DNA from: Rheinheimera mesophila
GTDB lineage: Bacteria > Pseudomonadota > Gammaproteobacteria > Enterobacterales > Alteromonadaceae
DNA: 64,000 nucleotides
Reading direction: 5' to 3'
NCBI RefSeq assembly: GCF_000986865.1
Contig: NZ_LAVS01000006.1
Location: 1-64,000, forward strand
Position 1 is the stretch's first letter. Each line of letters begins with the position of its first letter. This document shows positions 1 through 9,333 of this stretch, one piece after another. Made by a program: the position numbers and the translations under genes. Below the pieces are notes generated by a model. The model had not been told where the DNA came from, ran no database searches, and was given only the letters and a program-made list of their open reading frames with translations.

Positions 1-659
<659 letters not shown>

Positions 660-738
660 TACAACGCCCAAGGTGTTTGTGTGTGGTGTGATACAGAATT
701 CGAATCAGCTTGCTTGTTAAAGACACAAAAACAGTTTT

Positions 739-856
739 TGCCTGGTGGCAATAGCGCTGTGGAACCACCTGAATCCATTCCGAACTCAGAAGTGAAACGC
801 AGCCGCGACGATGGTAGTGTGGCAGATGCCATGCGAGAGTAGTTCACCGCCAGGCT
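739..856 (+). rRNA. 5S ribosomal RNA
   Basis: A full-length 5S rRNA of about 118 nt begins with TGCCTGGTGGC and ends with CCGCCAGGC, so the two ends pair as in the canonical terminal helix. The internal CCATTCCGAACTCAGAAGTGAAACG block is the universal 5S core. It lies about 80 nt after the 23S end, the usual rrn order, and belongs to the same transcript. No tRNA gene is seen in the 23S-5S spacer or directly after the 5S. Confidence 0.97.
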
Positions 857-868
857 CCCAAATAAGCC

Positions 869-899
869 AAAGGGCCCAGTCTAACGACTGGGCCTTTTT
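869..899 (+). terminator. rRNA operon terminator
   Basis: A GC-rich hairpin (GGCCCAGT, 6-nt loop, ACTGGGCC) followed by TTTTT lies 13 nt after the 5S end. This is a typical Rho-independent terminator closing the rRNA transcript. Confidence 0.92.
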
Positions 900-935
900 G
901 CTTATGTGAATTTAGTGGTGGACCATTCGAGCAGG

Positions 936-1319
936 GCATCCCCCATGCGACAAAAACGTCAGGAACGTTTTTGGACCGCCAACGGCGGGTCCCGCAGGGA
1001 CGAGACCCAGGATGGGGCGAGCACTGTAGTTCACCGCCAGGCTCCCAAATACAGAACCCCGCTCACTGAGCGGGGTTTTTTATTTGCGTTGCCACAGGCG
1101 GTCACCAGGGTGAAACAGGAAAAACGGGACGCAAACAGTTTGGCGTCACGCCTGTTTCACGCCGCGCGCTCTGCAAGCGGCCGGACAAGAGGTTCCGCTG
1201 TCACCTCACCCTGAACCCCATGGATGGGGTGAGCACAAAAACGTCTGGAACGTTTTTGAACGGCGCAGCCGGCCCGGAGGGTGGAGGGCAGGAGGCCCGT
1301 AATAAAGTAGTTCACCGCC
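936..1319. repeat. hairpin array with repeated 5S-tail modules
   Basis: This gene-free stretch between the rRNA operon and the S9 peptidase holds two versions of the same module. Module one has GCAT/ATGC (936-948), AAAAACGT/ACGTTTTT (952-972) and GTCCC/GGGAC (989-1001) hairpins. It then has a 26-nt exact copy of the end of the 5S gene and its flank (1026-1051, identical to 839-864), followed by a terminator. Module two has CCCCAT/ATGGGG (1216-1229), a second AAAAACGT/ACGTTTTT hairpin (1237-1257) and a degenerate 5S tail (1306-1319). A 10-bp inverted repeat GTGAAACAGG / CCTGTTTCAC (1110-1119, 1151-1160) lies between them. No convincing gene is present: open frames here are short and lack ribosome binding sites. 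The stretch 1320-1488 shows nothing else I can name. Confidence 0.75.
1055..1081 (+). terminator. second Rho-independent terminator after rrn
   Basis: AACCCCGCTC, a 3-nt loop and GAGCGGGGTT form a strong 10-bp hairpin running into a T tract. It follows the repeated 5S tail at 1026-1051, mirroring the 5S-terminator arrangement upstream. It may be a backup or a relic of a duplicated rrn end. Confidence 0.85.
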
Positions 1320-1488
1320 CCGGAATTCAAAGCAAATCTGCTTTTTAAAATCCCACAAAAAACACCCTCACAAGCAACTCCACCAATACCCAACCCCAAA
1401 ACACCCCCATTAGCCGCATCACTCTGGCAATAATCATCCAACACAACCTAGTATCTGCTCAACCCATAATCAGAATAACGAGGTTCAG

Positions 1489-3516
1489 GTGCATTTATTG
1501 ATTAAAACAGCAGTTTTCGCAGCGATTTCAGGTATCAGTCTGAGCACAGTAGCTGCACAACAACCCCTGCAGTATGAAGATGTTTTCCAGTTAGAGTTTG
1601 TCTCCGATCCGCAGATCAGCAGTGACGGCGATCAGGTGGTTTTTGTGCGTAATCGCTTTGACCAAGCTCTGGACAAACGTATTGGCTCTTTGTGGCTCAG
1701 TGAGACCAAAACGGGCCAGCTACGACCTTTAGTGTCAGAGCAGGCGGATATCAGCTCACCTATTTGGTCACCTGATGGCAAAAAACTAGCTTTTATCTCA
1801 TCAGCTTCAGGTAAACCACAGATCCATATCCGCTGGATGGACAATGGCCAGAGTGGCCAGGTCAGCCACTTACCGGCTTCTCCTTCCGGTTTAAGCTGGT
1901 CACCGGATGGGAAATGGCTGGCTTTTTCGATGTTTACGCCAAAAAAAGCAGCAAGTCCTGTGACTTTACCTGGTAAGCCCGAACAAAATGACTGGGCTAA
2001 AGCACCTATTTATATCGACACTATGCAATACCGCGCCGACGGCCGGGGCTATTTAGCGGCTGGTTATAAACATATCTATTTGATGGCGGCTGAGGGCGGT
2101 ACTCCTATCCAGCTCACCAGCGGCGATTTTGATCATGCTAGTGAAATTAGCTGGCAAAACGACAGCAAAGCTTTTTATTTTTCTGCCAACCGTCAGTCGG
2201 ATAAAAGGGCTCAGGCTCAGAATAGCGACCTCTATAAGCTGACTATTGCAGATAAAAGCCTGACGCAAGTCACTGATCGTTTTGGCCCTGACCATGCGCC
2301 CGCTTTATCTGCTGACGGAAAATGGCTGGCTTATCTAGGTTATGACGATAAGAAACTGGCGCATCAAGCCGATCAGCTATACGTGAAAAATCTGCAGTCT
2401 GGTGAAGTAAAGGCTCTGACCGCCGATTTAGACCGGGCTATCGACAGCTTCCGTTGGGATGGCGACAGCGATGCGCTTTATATTCAATATGACGATCAGG
2501 CGCAGGGAAAAATTGCCTTACAGCCCCTGAATGGTAAACGTAAAGTGCTGGTGGAGCAGGTTGGTGGCACCTCCTACAGCAGACCTTATACCGGCGGTAG
2601 CTTCAGTGTGTCGGAGGATGGTGACATCGCCTATACCCAGATGTCGACCCAGGCGCCGGCTGAGCTCGGCCTATGGCAGGATGGTAAAAAGAAACAACTG
2701 ACCGAACTGAACAAAGACTTGCAGTTGGCCCGCGATATAGGCGACGTAGAGGAATTTTGGGTCACTTCTTCTGTGGATCAGCGTAAGTTACAAAGCTGGC
2801 TGATTTTGCCGCCAAGCTTCGATAAAACCAAAAAGTATCCGTTGATACTGGAAATCCATGGTGGCCCTCATACCGCCTACGGCCCTGTGTTTGCGATGGA
2901 ATTACAACTGATGGCGGCTCAGGGCTATGTGGTGTTGTATACCAACCCTCGTGGCAGTACCAGTTATGGGATGGAATTCGCCAATTTAATTCACCATAAG
3001 TTTCCAAGTGAAGACTACAACGATCTGATGGATGTGGTGGATGCCACTGTCGCTAAAGGTTTTATCGACCCAGAGCAGTTATTTGTCACTGGGGGCAGTG
3101 GTGGTGGTTTACTGACCAGTTGGATAGTGGGTCATACCGACAGATTTAAAGCCGCTGTGGCGGTTAATCCTGTGATCAACTGGTTTAGTTTTGTGCTCAA
3201 TGCCGATATGTACAACTACTTTAGCCAGTACTGGTTCCCTGGTATGCCATGGGAAAAACCAGAGCACTACCTGAAACATTCTCCTATCAGCTATGTCGGC
3301 AATGTAAAAACCCCCACCATGCTGATGACGGGAGAATCCGATCATCGAACGCCTATTTCTGAGACTGAGCAGTTTTATCAGGCCTTGCAATTACGTGGGG
3401 TGGAAACCGCTATGGTGCGGATCCCCGGTGCTTCGCATGGTATCCATATCAGACCCAGCAATATGATGGCGAAACCTGCCTATATCACTTACTGGTTTAA
3501 CAAATACAAAAAGTAG
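1489..3516 (+). CDS. S9 family prolyl oligopeptidase-type serine peptidase, exported
   Basis: This 675-residue protein has an N-terminal signal peptide (residues 1-23, cleaved near VAA-Q). A beta-propeller domain follows with WD40-like PD40 repeats such as SPDGKKLAF and SPDGKWLAF. The C-terminal alpha/beta-hydrolase domain starts at about residue 430. The catalytic triad is visible as Ser537 in GGSGGG, Asp618 in GESDHR and His650 in GASHG. Family members (dipeptidyl aminopeptidase/acylaminoacyl-peptidase type) cleave short peptides, here in the periplasm or outside the cell. The GTG start is chosen because GAGG lies 5 nt upstream and the signal peptide begins there. It is a single gene closed by a terminator. 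Substrate specificity cannot be read from the sequence. Confidence 0.93.
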   Translation: MHLLIKTAVFAAISGISLSTVAAQQPLQYEDVFQLEFVSDPQISSDGDQVVFVRNRFDQALDKRIGSLWLSETKTGQLRPLVSEQADISSPIWSPDGKKLAFISSASGKPQIHIRWMDNGQSGQVSHLPASPSGLSWSPDGKWLAFSMFTPKKAASPVTLPGKPEQNDWAKAPIYIDTMQYRADGRGYLAAGYKHIYLMAAEGGTPIQLTSGDFDHASEISWQNDSKAFYFSANRQSDKRAQAQNSDLYKLTIADKSLTQVTDRFGPDHAPALSADGKWLAYLGYDDKKLAHQADQLYVKNLQSGEVKALTADLDRAIDSFRWDGDSDALYIQYDDQAQGKIALQPLNGKRKVLVEQVGGTSYSRPYTGGSFSVSEDGDIAYTQMSTQAPAELGLWQDGKKKQLTELNKDLQLARDIGDVEEFWVTSSVDQRKLQSWLILPPSFDKTKKYPLILEIHGGPHTAYGPVFAMELQLMAAQGYVVLYTNPRGSTSYGMEFANLIHHKFPSEDYNDLMDVVDATVAKGFIDPEQLFVTGGSGGGLLTSWIVGHTDRFKAAVAVNPVINWFSFVLNADMYNYFSQYWFPGMPWEKPEHYLKHSPISYVGNVKTPTMLMTGESDHRTPISETEQFYQALQLRGVETAMVRIPGASHGIHIRPSNMMAKPAYITYWFNKYKK

Positions 3517-3539
3517 AGCCGTGGTGTAGCTGTAAATAC

Positions 3540-3571
3540 AAAGGGCCGCCTTATTTAAAGCGGCCTTTTTG
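3540..3571. terminator. bidirectional terminator between S9 peptidase and fre
   Basis: AAGGGCCGC and GCGGCCTTT form a hairpin followed by T residues on the + strand and preceded by A residues. It can therefore end both the peptidase transcript and the convergent ubiD-ferredoxin-fre transcript. Confidence 0.85.
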
Positions 3572-3592
3572 TTTTGTGAATTAGCATGTTAT

Positions 3593-4288
3593 TCAGATAT
3601 AAGCAAAAGCATCGGCAAACATTTGTTCGCGTTTTGCACCTTGCTCAAGGAATGCGTCCCGCACTACACCCACCATAGGGAAAGGACCCGCTATGTAGAT
3701 GTCGTATGCTTCCAGCGAGACAAAATCTTCCAGTACCGCCTGGTGCACCAGGCCAGAACGGCCTTGCCAGTTATCTGAAGGGCTTTGTACCACAGGTACC
3801 AGTCTATAATCGTGATGAGCAGAGGCCCATTGTTGCAGTTCAGGCATATGATAGAGGGCTTCTTCATGACGTACGCCCCAGTATAAAAATACCGGTCGCT
3901 TCACGCCTGCTGCTGCTATGGCCTGGGCTATACTGTAGACATAGGAAAAACCAGTGCCACCCGCTAGCAACAAAATAGGGTTATGGCTATCTTCGCGCCA
4001 AAAGGCCTGACCTAAACCTACCTCGACAGTCACAGTATCGTTGCTTTGCAGATGAGCTAAAGCCTGACCTGAATACTGATCGGCTACAGCACCGCCAATT
4101 TGCAACTCCAACTGTTGCTGACCCGGAATTGAAGCCACAGAAAATGGCCGTTTGTCTTGATCCGTTATGCATAGCTGTAAATACTGACCCGCTTTAAACT
4201 GCACTTCTTGTTGTGGTGTCAGCAGTACCTGATGCACACCAGAGGTTAATGGCTGAATTTTATCGACGGTACAAATCACTTTGGTCAT
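3593..4288 (-). CDS. fre: NAD(P)H-flavin reductase Fre
   Basis: This 231-residue protein is close in length and sequence to E. coli Fre (233 aa). The flavin-binding RPFSVAS motif is at about residues 47-53 and the nicotinamide-binding GGTGFSY is near residue 110. It ends in DAFAYI, like the E. coli DAFAFI end. Fre reduces free flavins with NAD(P)H in the cytoplasm. It is the last gene of a ubiD-ferredoxin-fre run on the minus strand. ubiD-fre adjacency is known from E. coli. Reduced FMN from such a reductase could feed the prenyl-FMN cofactor made for UbiD, which is an inference from the neighbourhood. Confidence 0.93.
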   Translation of the reverse strand: MTKVICTVDKIQPLTSGVHQVLLTPQQEVQFKAGQYLQLCITDQDKRPFSVASIPGQQQLELQIGGAVADQYSGQALAHLQSNDTVTVEVGLGQAFWREDSHNPILLLAGGTGFSYVYSIAQAIAAAGVKRPVFLYWGVRHEEALYHMPELQQWASAHHDYRLVPVVQSPSDNWQGRSGLVHQAVLEDFVSLEAYDIYIAGPFPMVGVVRDAFLEQGAKREQMFADAFAYI

Positions 4289-4303
4289 GAATAATCCTGC
4301 GGC

Positions 4304-4582
4304 TTAGCCACGAATAAAAGGGTGGTGTAAGGTCAGATCTGACTCGGCATAAGCCAGACAACAATAGGTAAAGTTTTGTGCTTTATCCAGATCAGTCAAA
4401 GGTTCAGGTGGCAAATAAGACACAGAGCCAGAGCGCAGTCGGCAGACGCAGGAGGTGCAAACGCCCTGCTTACAACGAAATGGAAAGTCGATGCCATGGC
4501 GTAACGCCGCTTCGAGAATAGTTTCGTTGCTTTCCACCTGAAAACTCAGGCCACTGGGTAGTATTGTGACCTGATGGCTCAT
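4304..4582 (-). CDS. [2Fe-2S] plant-type ferredoxin
   Basis: This 92-residue protein carries Cys37-x4-Cys42-x2-Cys45 plus a fourth cysteine at 74 or 75. That is the plant-type [2Fe-2S] ligand pattern. No other domain is present, so it is a stand-alone electron carrier. Its ATG overlaps the ubiD stop codon (ATGA, 4579-4582), indicating translational coupling, and fre follows 15 nt later. A plausible reading is that Fre, or another reductase, passes electrons to this ferredoxin, but the partner is not shown by the sequence. E. coli lacks a ferredoxin between ubiD and fre. Confidence 0.9.
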   Translation of the reverse strand: MSHQVTILPSGLSFQVESNETILEAALRHGIDFPFRCKQGVCTSCVCRLRSGSVSYLPPEPLTDLDKAQNFTYCCLAYAESDLTLHHPFIRG

Positions 4583-6090
4583 TTTTGACCCGGTACTTTG
4601 AGTGTTTGACTGCTCTGCTCAGCCGGTAGTATACCCAGTTCAGCCCAGATACTATCTACTTTGGCTTTGACGGTCGGGTCCATCACTATAGGTTCGCCCC
4701 ACTCGCGAGTGGTTTCGCCCGGCCACTTATTGGTAGCGTCTAAGCCCATTTTTGAGCCTAAACCCGACACTGGCGAAGCAAAGTCCAGATAATCGATCGG
4801 CGTATTTTCTATCAGGGTGGTATCACGGGCAGGATCCATGCGTGTGGTAATGGCCCAGATCACATCCTGCCAGTCACGCGCATTGATATCGTCGTCACAG
4901 ACAATCACAAATTTGGTGTACATAAACTGCCGCAGGAAAGACCAGACCCCCATCATCACGCGTTTGGCATGACCAGGGTATTGTTTCTTCATGGTCACAA
5001 CCGCCATCCGATAGGAGCAACCTTCGGGCGGCAGATAAAAATCAACTATTTCTGGAAACTGCTTTTGCAGAATAGGCACAAAGACTTCGTTCAGAGCCAC
5101 GCCTAAAATCGCCGGTTCATCTGGTGGACGGCCAGTGTAGGTGCTGTGGTAGATCGGATTTTCTCTGTGGGTGATATGAGTTACAGTAAACACAGGAAAG
5201 GAGTCCACTTCGTTGTAATAGCCGGTATGGTCGCCATAAGGGCCTTCAGGCGCCATTTCACCCGGCTCGATATAGCCTTCCAGTACATATTCGGCACTGG
5301 CTGGCACTTGCAAGTCGTTACTGATACAGCGAGTCACTTCGGTATTATCACCACGTAACAAGCCAGCAAAAGCGTACTCAGATAAGGTATCTGGCACTGG
5401 CGTTACCGCGCCTAAGATAGTGGCAGGATCCGCGCCTAACGCGACTGACACCGGGAAGCGTTGACCCGGGTTGGCTTTTTGCCATTCTAAAAAGTCCAAA
5501 GCGCCGCCGCGATGTGATAACCAACGCATAATCACTTTGTTTTTCCCAAGCACTTGCTGACGATAAATACCGAGATTCTGCCGCTCTTTATGAGGGCCTC
5601 TGGTGACTGTTAAACCCCAGGTGATCAGAGGGGCTGCGTCACCGGGCCAGCAGGTCATCACCGGAATTTTGCTTAAATCCACCTGATCGCCGGACAGCAC
5701 TACTTGCTGACAAGGAGCGCGTTTCACCTGTTTGGCCGGCATATTCAGCACTTGCTTGAAAATAGAAAACTTACTGAAGGCATCTTTGAGCCCTTTTGGT
5801 GGCTCAGGCTCTTTCAAAAAGGCCAGTAACTTGCCAACCTCACGCAATGCAGCCACATCCGTCTGACCCATCCCCAAAGCGACCCGTTCTGGTGTACCAA
5901 ACAGGTTCGCGAGGACTGGCACAGCAAAACCCTTAGGATTTTCAAATAATAAGGCGGGACCACCCGCACGTAAGGTACGGTCCGCTATTTCAGTCATTTC
6001 CAGATAAGGGTCGATTTCCATCGAGATTCGTTTGAGCAATCCGCGTTGCTCCAGCTGACTGATAAAGTCACGCAGGTCTTTGTATTTCAT
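4579..6090 (-). CDS. ubiD: 4-hydroxy-3-polyprenylbenzoate decarboxylase UbiD
   Basis: This 503-residue protein matches UbiD over its full length (E. coli 497 aa). [10 protein letters not shown] at the N-terminus, the [24 protein letters not shown] block and the [12 protein letters not shown] segment are hallmark UbiD sequences that contribute to the prenyl-FMN and metal site. UbiD decarboxylates octaprenyl-4-hydroxybenzoate in ubiquinone synthesis. It is the first gene of the operon with the ferredoxin and fre. The upstream gap to the divergent EAL gene (6091-6307) should hold both promoters, but I could not assign boxes with confidence. Confidence 0.96.
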   Translation of the reverse strand: MKYKDLRDFISQLEQRGLLKRISMEIDPYLEMTEIADRTLRAGGPALLFENPKGFAVPVLANLFGTPERVALGMGQTDVAALREVGKLLAFLKEPEPPKGLKDAFSKFSIFKQVLNMPAKQVKRAPCQQVVLSGDQVDLSKIPVMTCWPGDAAPLITWGLTVTRGPHKERQNLGIYRQQVLGKNKVIMRWLSHRGGALDFLEWQKANPGQRFPVSVALGADPATILGAVTPVPDTLSEYAFAGLLRGDNTEVTRCISNDLQVPASAEYVLEGYIEPGEMAPEGPYGDHTGYYNEVDSFPVFTVTHITHRENPIYHSTYTGRPPDEPAILGVALNEVFVPILQKQFPEIVDFYLPPEGCSYRMAVVTMKKQYPGHAKRVMMGVWSFLRQFMYTKFVIVCDDDINARDWQDVIWAITTRMDPARDTTLIENTPIDYLDFASPVSGLGSKMGLDATNKWPGETTREWGEPIVMDPTVKAKVDSIWAELGILPAEQSSQTLKVPGQK

Positions 6091-6307
6091 AGGGCTCAGG
6101 CTCTGCTAAGTAGAGGACTATTATACATGGCTGACTTAGGCAAACCAGCCTGTACTGTGGTTGCGACAAGGCAAATACGGCCTGAACGCAAACTAAGACC
6201 AATTTGATTTCACCAGTCATTTTGTCGAACTGAGCGCAGTTCACTTGCATTCACCGGGTCTGGTCATCTAATGTGATAGGCAAACCATTGCTTTTTGGGT
6301 TACTTTT

Positions 6308-7078
6308 ATGGATTTTCCAGAACAAATCAAACAACAAAGCTGCATGGACTGCTTAAGCGGCCAATCTTTAGGTTTTGAGATCCGTATGGCTTTTCAGCCG
6401 ATCATTGATTGGTCCTCACAAGACATAGTGGGCTATGAAGCTTTGGTGCGTGGACCCGAGGGGCAAGGTGCAGGTTGGGTTTTTGAGCAGATTAATGATA
6501 ACAATAAATACTACTTTGACCAGGCGTGCCGTGTGAAAGCGATCGAGACAGCCTCTAAACTTGGGCTGAAAAAATTGCTCAGCATTAACTTTTTACCTAA
6601 CGCAGTGTATAACCCTGAAACCTGCATTCGTGCCACTATCGAGGCTGGCGATATGTTCGGCTTTGATATCACTCAAATTATGTTTGAGGTGACAGAAGGC
6701 GAGCAAATTACCGATCAGGCTAAATTAAAACGTATTTTTGAAAGCTATGCTAAACGTGGTTTTATTACCGCTATTGATGATTTTGGCTCTGGTTATGCCG
6801 GTTTAGCCTGGCTGACTTCGTTACGACCGGCGGTGTTGAAGTTAGATATGGGATTGATCCGGGATATCGATAAGGACACTGTAAAACAAGCTGTGCTGAA
6901 GGGGATTTTGACCGTGTGCTGCGAGTTAAAAACCAGAGTATTGGCTGAAGGTGTCGAAACCAAAGCGGAGCTGGATTATTTGGCTGAGGCGGGTATTGAT
7001 TGGTTTCAGGGGTATTACTTTGCTAAACCGCAGTTGGAAAAACTACTGAGTCATTCAGAGATCCAGGTCTGGCGTTAA
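6308..7078 (+). CDS. stand-alone EAL domain c-di-GMP phosphodiesterase
   Basis: This 256-residue protein consists of little more than one EAL domain. The signature E44-A-L is followed by LVRG. The metal and catalytic residues appear intact: SINFLPN, FEVTE, AIDDFGSGYAGL, KLDMGLIRDI, AEGVET and the late QGYYFAKP. It should hydrolyse c-di-GMP to pGpG in the cytoplasm. There is no signal peptide, membrane segment or recognisable sensor domain. The short N-terminal segment has cysteines C12 and C15, so a redox or metal response is possible but unproven. It is a single gene, with metC following separately. Confidence 0.92.
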   Translation: MDFPEQIKQQSCMDCLSGQSLGFEIRMAFQPIIDWSSQDIVGYEALVRGPEGQGAGWVFEQINDNNKYYFDQACRVKAIETASKLGLKKLLSINFLPNAVYNPETCIRATIEAGDMFGFDITQIMFEVTEGEQITDQAKLKRIFESYAKRGFITAIDDFGSGYAGLAWLTSLRPAVLKLDMGLIRDIDKDTVKQAVLKGILTVCCELKTRVLAEGVETKAELDYLAEAGIDWFQGYYFAKPQLEKLLSHSEIQVWR

Positions 7079-7101
7079 TGACCATTTCGCTGTAGATTAT
7101 C

Positions 7102-7117
7102 GGACATCTGGATGTCC
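7102..7117 (+). promoter_or_regulatory. probable MetJ operator (two met boxes)
   Basis: Two adjacent 8-mers, GGACATCT and GGATGTCC, form a near-perfect 16-bp palindrome. They match the MetJ met-box consensus AGACGTCT at 6 of 8 and 5 of 8 positions. The site lies directly upstream of the metC start supported at 7130, where a repressor would block transcription. MetJ with SAM represses metC in enterobacteria. The assignment rests on similarity and gene identity. Confidence 0.65.
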
Positions 7118-7129
7118 AAGGTCTTTCTG

Positions 7130-8302
7130 ATGAAAAAAGCAACTCAACTAATCCATGCGGGCCGCGGTAAAGAGTGGACTGGCTCCGCGGTTAATCCGCC
7201 CGTAGTACGAGCTTCTACTATTGTGTTTGACACTATGGCTGAGCTAAAGCACGCGACAGCGCATCGTGGCGACCGAGTGCCTTATTATGGCCGCCGTGGC
7301 ACGGCGACTCACTTTGCGTTGCAGGATGCCATCTGTGATCTGGAAGGTTCAGCCGGTTGTGCTTTGTACCCTTGTGGTGCAGCGGCCATTAACGCTGCCT
7401 TACTGAGCTTTTTAAAACAGGGTGATCACCTGCTGATGGTCGACACCGCCTACGAACCTACCCGGGCCATCTGCGATAAGTTATTGGCAGGCCTGGGCAT
7501 AGAAACGACTTATTACGATCCATTGATTGGGGCAGGCATCAGTGCGCTGATCAAAGCCAATACCAAAGTGATTTTTCTCGAGTCTCCGGGTTCTCTGACC
7601 ATGGAGTTGCAGGATATTCCGGCTATCAGTGCTGTCGCTAAAGCTCATCATATAGTGTTGATGCTGGATAATACCTGGGGTACACCGGTGCTGCTGGATG
7701 CTTATGGCCTGGGGGTGGATGTGTGTATTCAGTCGGCCACTAAATACATAGTGGGGCACTCAGATGCCATGCTGGGTATCGCCACGGCCAACGAAAAATA
7801 CTGGCCACAACTACGTGAGTACAGCTACCTGATGGGCTATTGTGCGTCGGCGGATGATGCCTATTTGGCCAGCCGTGGTCTAAGAACCCTGAAGGTGCGG
7901 TTAGCTCAGCATCAAACCAATGCATTTACCATCGCAAAATGGTTACAACAACGACCTGAAGTTGAGACCGTGCGTCATCCAGCTTTGCCTGAAAACCCTG
8001 GACATCAGATTTTTCAGCGTGATTTCCATGGCAGTAATGGCTTGTTTTCTTTTGTACTAAAACAAGGCGATGCCAAGGCTGTGGCGGCATTTATTGAAGG
8101 TATGCAGCATTTTAAGATGGGCTTTTCCTGGGGTGGATACGAGAGTCTGATTATTCCGAACTTCAGTATTCAAAAACTAAGAACCGCCAGTCCTTGGCCT
8201 TATTCAGGCCCGCTGATCCGTTTACATATAGGTCTTGAAGATACAGAAGATTTAATTGCCGATTTAGCGGCAGCATTCGAGCGCTTTCATCAGGCGCTGT
8301 AA
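7130..8302 (+). CDS. metC: cystathionine beta-lyase MetC
   Basis: This PLP enzyme of the Cys/Met metabolism family is 390 residues from the start used here. It aligns from KKATQLIHAGR with E. coli MetC (KKLDTQLVNAGR). The PLP lysine is K205 in SATKYIVGHSD, and LDNTWGTP supplies the usual cofactor contacts. It cleaves cystathionine to homocysteine, pyruvate and ammonia in methionine synthesis. An in-frame ATG at 7112 is rejected as the start: it lies inside the MetJ-like palindrome and has no ribosome binding site. The ATG at 7130 has AAGG 8 nt upstream and fits the family N-terminus. The gene ends in a long inverted repeat. Confidence 0.95.
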   Translation: MKKATQLIHAGRGKEWTGSAVNPPVVRASTIVFDTMAELKHATAHRGDRVPYYGRRGTATHFALQDAICDLEGSAGCALYPCGAAAINAALLSFLKQGDHLLMVDTAYEPTRAICDKLLAGLGIETTYYDPLIGAGISALIKANTKVIFLESPGSLTMELQDIPAISAVAKAHHIVLMLDNTWGTPVLLDAYGLGVDVCIQSATKYIVGHSDAMLGIATANEKYWPQLREYSYLMGYCASADDAYLASRGLRTLKVRLAQHQTNAFTIAKWLQQRPEVETVRHPALPENPGHQIFQRDFHGSNGLFSFVLKQGDAKAVAAFIEGMQHFKMGFSWGGYESLIIPNFSIQKLRTASPWPYSGPLIRLHIGLEDTEDLIADLAAAFERFHQAL

Positions 8303-8317
8303 TCACAGCGCCTGATG
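8288..8317. terminator. 12-bp inverted repeat spanning the metC stop codon
   Basis: CATCAGGCGCTG and CAGCGCCTGATG are perfect 12-bp complements separated by TAATCA, with the metC stop codon in the loop. A T-rich but interrupted stretch follows. It lies between convergent genes and probably stops transcription from metC. The poor T run lowers confidence. Confidence 0.6.
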
Positions 8318-8327
8318 TTGTTGTCTG

Positions 8328-9023
8328 TTATTGTCGGAGAAAGGATTCAATACTTTCGCCTGTCACTTTGCCTATCTGACTAAACAGATACCAAATCGCC
8401 ACCATTAGCATCAGGGTACAAGGCAAAGCAATCACCGGAAAACTTAGCGCCGTCATCTGTGCCAGCTCTTCATTAAAAGCAGGAGTGCCGGGAGCACTGA
8501 CCAATAAGTATTTCGCCAGACCATAATTCAGTACCGAGGATACAACAAAAGATCCAGCCACCAGATAGGCACAGTTTTGTAATTTAGCGGCAAAGAGTTG
8601 TTCTGCATTATTGGCTTTTAAACAGGCTTCCAGTTTGGCTAGGTCCATCAGGTCATCGTTCAGCAAAATTTTCTTCACCAACGGATACTTACTGCGTTGG
8701 CTGACTAACACCAATAGCGCAATAATGCCGGGTACAGCAGCTTCTTTGACTGCGATATAGGCTGGATCGAGCTGCAATAAGCTGATGCCGCCAGTCAGTA
8801 ACACGCTGATCACCCCGAGCACTGATAAAAAGTTGACCTTTTTACTTTGCTGCAATTCCCACAAACCAAAACCTAGCGGAAAAGCTAAAGCCACCACTAA
8901 AGCCCAGACCGGGCCTAATTGCTGATCTTCGCTTAATTTACTCAAAATCAGCGTCGGAATAACGATATTGAATATCAGATTCACTAAAAAACCTGATGAT
9001 TTTTTCTTTTCTGTTTGACTCAT
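8328..9023 (-). CDS. VC0807-type multipass inner-membrane protein of unknown function
   Basis: From the start used here the protein has 231 residues and about six hydrophobic helices (for example FLVNLIFNIVIPTLIL, VWALVVALAFPLGF, VLGVISVLLTGGISLL, FPVIALPCTLMLMVAIWYL). It resembles the uncharacterised VC0807 family of gammaproteobacterial membrane proteins. I know no biochemical function for that family. An upstream in-frame ATG at 9056 lacks a ribosome binding site, while the ATG at 9023 follows AAGGCTGGA, so the shorter form is preferred. It is convergent with metC and stands alone. Confidence 0.75.
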   Translation of the reverse strand: MSQTEKKKSSGFLVNLIFNIVIPTLILSKLSEDQQLGPVWALVVALAFPLGFGLWELQQSKKVNFLSVLGVISVLLTGGISLLQLDPAYIAVKEAAVPGIIALLVLVSQRSKYPLVKKILLNDDLMDLAKLEACLKANNAEQLFAAKLQNCAYLVAGSFVVSSVLNYGLAKYLLVSAPGTPAFNEELAQMTALSFPVIALPCTLMLMVAIWYLFSQIGKVTGESIESFLRQ

Positions 9024-9273
9024 AAATTCCAGCCTTACTGCCTGTTTTGTTGTCATAACGGCTTAGTGTGGCGCCGAGTATATCTGATTTAACCTGAGTT
9101 ACGCAGTATCAGGCCGAACAGTTGTATTCGGCCGATGAAAAGAGCTGTAGCACAATCATTTGAACAAAAGCGTTAAGCTACTGATTTAAGGAGTGTTGCA
9201 AAAACTTAGCAAGAACTCTGGCATTAAAGCGAACCATTCGCAATGTCATATCATTGATTTTATTGGTTTTTTA

Positions 9274-9301
9274 TTGATTTTGGTGAGGTTTCGGCTAGAA
9301 T
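9274..9301 (+). promoter_or_regulatory. candidate sigma-70 promoter of the bfr pair
   Basis: TTGATT (9274-9279) and TAGAAT (9296-9301), separated by 16 bp, resemble -35 and -10 boxes. They lie 32 bp before the first bacterioferritin start. No convincing Fur box was seen nearby. The remaining sequence between 9024 and 9333 shows no other clear signal. Confidence 0.45.
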
Positions 9302-9333
9302 AAACACAAATTTTGAATCTGCAGGTACCAGCT

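Noticed and set aside
906-1444. Two open frames of about 100 codons on opposite strands downstream of the 5S gene
   Set aside because: They consist of hairpin repeats and terminators, have no ribosome binding site and no recognisable protein pattern.
7112-7129. ATG at 7112 as start of metC
   Set aside because: It falls within the MetJ-like palindrome, has no ribosome binding site, and family members begin at the residue encoded at 7130.
9313-9333. TTG start adding seven residues to the first bacterioferritin
   Set aside because: The family starts MKG, exactly at ATG 9334.
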